Of a DNA stretch of 64,000 bases, positions 63,936 to 64,000 are shown piece after piece; within the stretch, counting starts at the first letter, position 1; each line of letters begins with the position of its first letter. Below the pieces are notes generated by a model. That model was not told where the DNA came from and ran no database searches. It was given only the letters and a program-made list of their open reading frames with translations. The position numbers and the translations under genes are program-made. The stretch comes from an uncultured Bacteroides sp. Its GTDB lineage: Bacteria > Bacteroidota > Bacteroidia > Bacteroidales > Bacteroidaceae. Where the stretch lies: assembly GCF_900547205.1 (NCBI RefSeq), contig NZ_URFY01000014.1:21944-85943 (forward strand). The letters are read 5' to 3'.

Positions 63936-64000
63936 TTTTATATAATTAACGTGAGTTCGATATAACTTAAAACAGTGTAAGTTGCCTGTCCTTGATAAGA

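Noticed and set aside
63936..64000. C-terminus of rpoC at the right edge
   Set aside because: Gene order in Bacteroides makes it plausible, and a frame ending IKDRQLTLF then TAA exists, but about 10 codons are too few to support a call.

Overview
The window is a piece of a Bacteroides chromosome, most likely from the gut B. thetaiotaomicron/ovatus group. I infer this from four things: the merged ribosomal-protein cluster, which lacks tuf and adk; a SusC/SusD polysaccharide utilisation locus (PUL) run by a hybrid two-component regulator; promoters of the Bacteroides type (-7 element TAnnTTTG); and many lipoproteins with a Bacteroides-style N-terminus. No rRNA, tRNA, CRISPR array, transposase or integrase was found.

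Left arm (1-16030). A truncated tamB reads leftwards off the edge. Next comes a minus-strand operon, read from right to left: lipoprotein cyclophilin, M16 peptidase, MATE exporter and a hybrid histidine kinase ending in an HPt domain. A sigma-54-type response regulator with no adjacent kinase gene diverges from this operon. It is convergent with the large hybrid two-component regulator (HTCS) of the PUL, and their stop codons are one base apart.

PUL (11936-26010). HTCS, then SusC, SusD, a Ser-type sulfatase, a GH29 alpha-L-fucosidase and a second Ser-type sulfatase. This set suggests capture and desulfation/defucosylation of a sulfated, fucosylated glycan such as host mucin O-glycan. It is followed by a small secreted repeat protein behind a very good sigma-54 promoter, and by a lipoprotein of the endonuclease/exonuclease/phosphatase fold.

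Middle (27676-45264). A decayed DUF3244-like gene, an aldo/keto reductase, a candidate new small gene with a full Bacteroides promoter, an SGNH-SGNH-MBOAT operon (glycan O-acetylation), a TetR/TolC/MFP/RND efflux operon ending in a PII-like gene, a secreted protein of unknown function, a repeat-rich intergenic stretch, a membrane-anchored MutS-like ATPase and two small unknown proteins. Intergenic DNA here carries exactly phased 21- and 22-bp tandem repeats and a 0.33-kb inverted-repeat element.

Right arm (45352-63935). One long minus-strand ribosomal block runs from rpsL to rplQ: str, S10, spc and alpha operons fused, with secY, map, infA and rpoA inside. It has a promoter before rpsL, a hairpin between fusA and rpsJ, and a terminator after rplQ. 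A DUF3467 gene lies upstream of rpsL. rpmJ and rpmD were found by reading the sequence directly. Several start codons (MATE, HTCS, first sulfatase, EEP protein, SGNH, mutS-like, rplO, rpsG) were moved inward from the longest open frame, for reasons given with each gene.
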